DNA of 6,283 nucleotides from Desulfocicer vacuolatum DSM 3385. Lineage in GTDB: Bacteria > Desulfobacterota > Desulfobacteria > Desulfobacterales > SURF-7. Below the pieces are notes generated by a model. That model saw nothing but the letters and a program-made list of their open reading frames with translations, was not told where the DNA came from and did not search any database. Below, piece by piece: positions 5,799 through 6,283 of this stretch; the stretch's first letter is position 1; each line of letters begins with the position of its first letter. The stretch is from contig CAMBQS010000212.1 of the NCBI GenBank assembly GCA_945870015.1, positions 1-6,283 on the forward strand. The letters run 5' to 3'. The position numbers and the translations under genes were made by a program.

Positions 5799-6283
5799 TC
5801 ATGCAGAAGACCCAAACCAGGATACCTTATCTTCCTTTTTACGAAAACCGGTTCTCGGGTATTTCAGATACGGGATGATGGAATCGTTTTTCATTCCCCC
5901 TGTTCCATCATAGGTAATGGACACAATGGGAACTCCTGTCTTTCGTTCAATCTCCTTTGCCATGGCTTCTGTTACGAGCGATGGGCAGCAGAATGCCGGA
6001 CTTGTCTGCACATAGAGAGAGATATCCGGGTAATGCTTCCGGGTGTAAAAAATTTTCAGCACATTTTCAATCGACTCCCCGGTATTTTCAATCCGCATTC
6101 CGTATTCGGACAATATTTTCTGGGGGGAATCATCATATTCCGGCTCCGGCTCGGTCCGTATCCGGTCAAAATATTTCAGGTATGTCTTTTCGAGCTGTTT
6201 AACCGCAGCAATCAGGGTTTTGTAGGAAAGAACATTAAAATACAGTTTTTCCCGGAACCATTTCTGGAGATAGGGTTTTTCAA
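5799..6283 (-). CDS. Acyl-CoA dehydratase activase-related protein, C-terminal fragment
   Basis: The - strand frame is open from the right window edge to a TGA at 5799-5801, giving 160 complete residues (first whole codon 6279-6281). No start belongs to this fragment: the TTG at 6111-6113 is internal, because the reading continues upstream with similar character. The segment SPAFCCPSLVTEAMAKEIE (94-112) followed by GVPIVSITYDGTG (116-128) and IIPYLKYPR (135-143) matches the C-terminal part of the large proteins related to the activator of 2-hydroxyglutaryl-CoA dehydratase and benzoyl-CoA reductase (HgdC/HgdB-like, DUF2229 group). In studied members an ATPase activator with a [4Fe-4S] cluster feeds electrons to a dehydratase. 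C98 and C99 are the only cysteines here and could ligate iron-sulfur or zinc. The substrate cannot be told from this fragment, and the ATPase and other parts are outside the window. It converges on the amphi-Trp gene. Confidence 0.82.
   Translation of the reverse strand, partial: EKPYLQKWFREKLYFNVLSYKTLIAAVKQLEKTYLKYFDRIRTEPEPEYDDSPQKILSEYGMRIENTGESIENVLKIFYTRKHYPDISLYVQTSPAFCCPSLVTEAMAKEIERKTGVPIVSITYDGTGGMKNDSIIPYLKYPRTGFRKKEDKVSWFGSSA

Noticed and set aside
5957..6202. A + strand frame of 81 codons at the right end
   Set aside because: It is antisense to the activase-related fragment, whose protein sequence matches a known family; the + frame product looks like noise.

Overview
The window looks like an ordinary chromosomal segment from a Gram-negative anaerobe, most likely a Desulfobacterota (former deltaproteobacterial) relative. 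This is inferred from the gene mix: an E. coli-type NADP isocitrate dehydrogenase, an IHF-alpha-type protein, a PilZ protein, a Ste24-like M48 protease, an amphi-Trp protein and a 2-hydroxyacyl-CoA dehydratase activase-type protein. No rRNA or marker gene is present to confirm it. Base composition is moderate, with AT-rich gaps. I see no tRNA, rRNA, CRISPR array, insertion sequence or phage gene.

Layout. Positions 1-1074 hold the 3' part of icd, lacking about 57 N-terminal codons. It is followed closely on the + strand by a ComF-family phosphoribosyltransferase (1115-1939), a small PilZ-domain protein (1971-2324) and a multi-spanning membrane protein with VanZ-like residues (2425-2934, start uncertain). 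The short gaps suggest one transcription unit, at least for the first three. An AT-rich gap (2935-3093) carries a good sigma70-type promoter, with a possible IHF site inside it, driving an ihfA-like gene (3094-3375). A clear intrinsic terminator (3426-3469) closes that unit.

A second + strand cluster follows: a Ste24-type M48 membrane metalloprotease (3533-4783), a NYN-domain putative ribonuclease with a C-terminal OST-HTH/LOTUS-like domain (4791-5525), and a 76-residue amphi-Trp protein (5549-5779). Gaps of 7 and 23 bases imply co-transcription. Facing this cluster, 19 bases away on the - strand, is the C-terminal end (5799-6281) of an acyl-CoA dehydratase activase-related protein whose start lies beyond the right edge.

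The genes do not form one pathway. The parts most worth following are the NYN/LOTUS-like plus amphi-Trp pair behind a membrane protease, the PilZ/VanZ-like pair, and possible autoregulation at the ihfA promoter. I did not find a convincing undescribed system.
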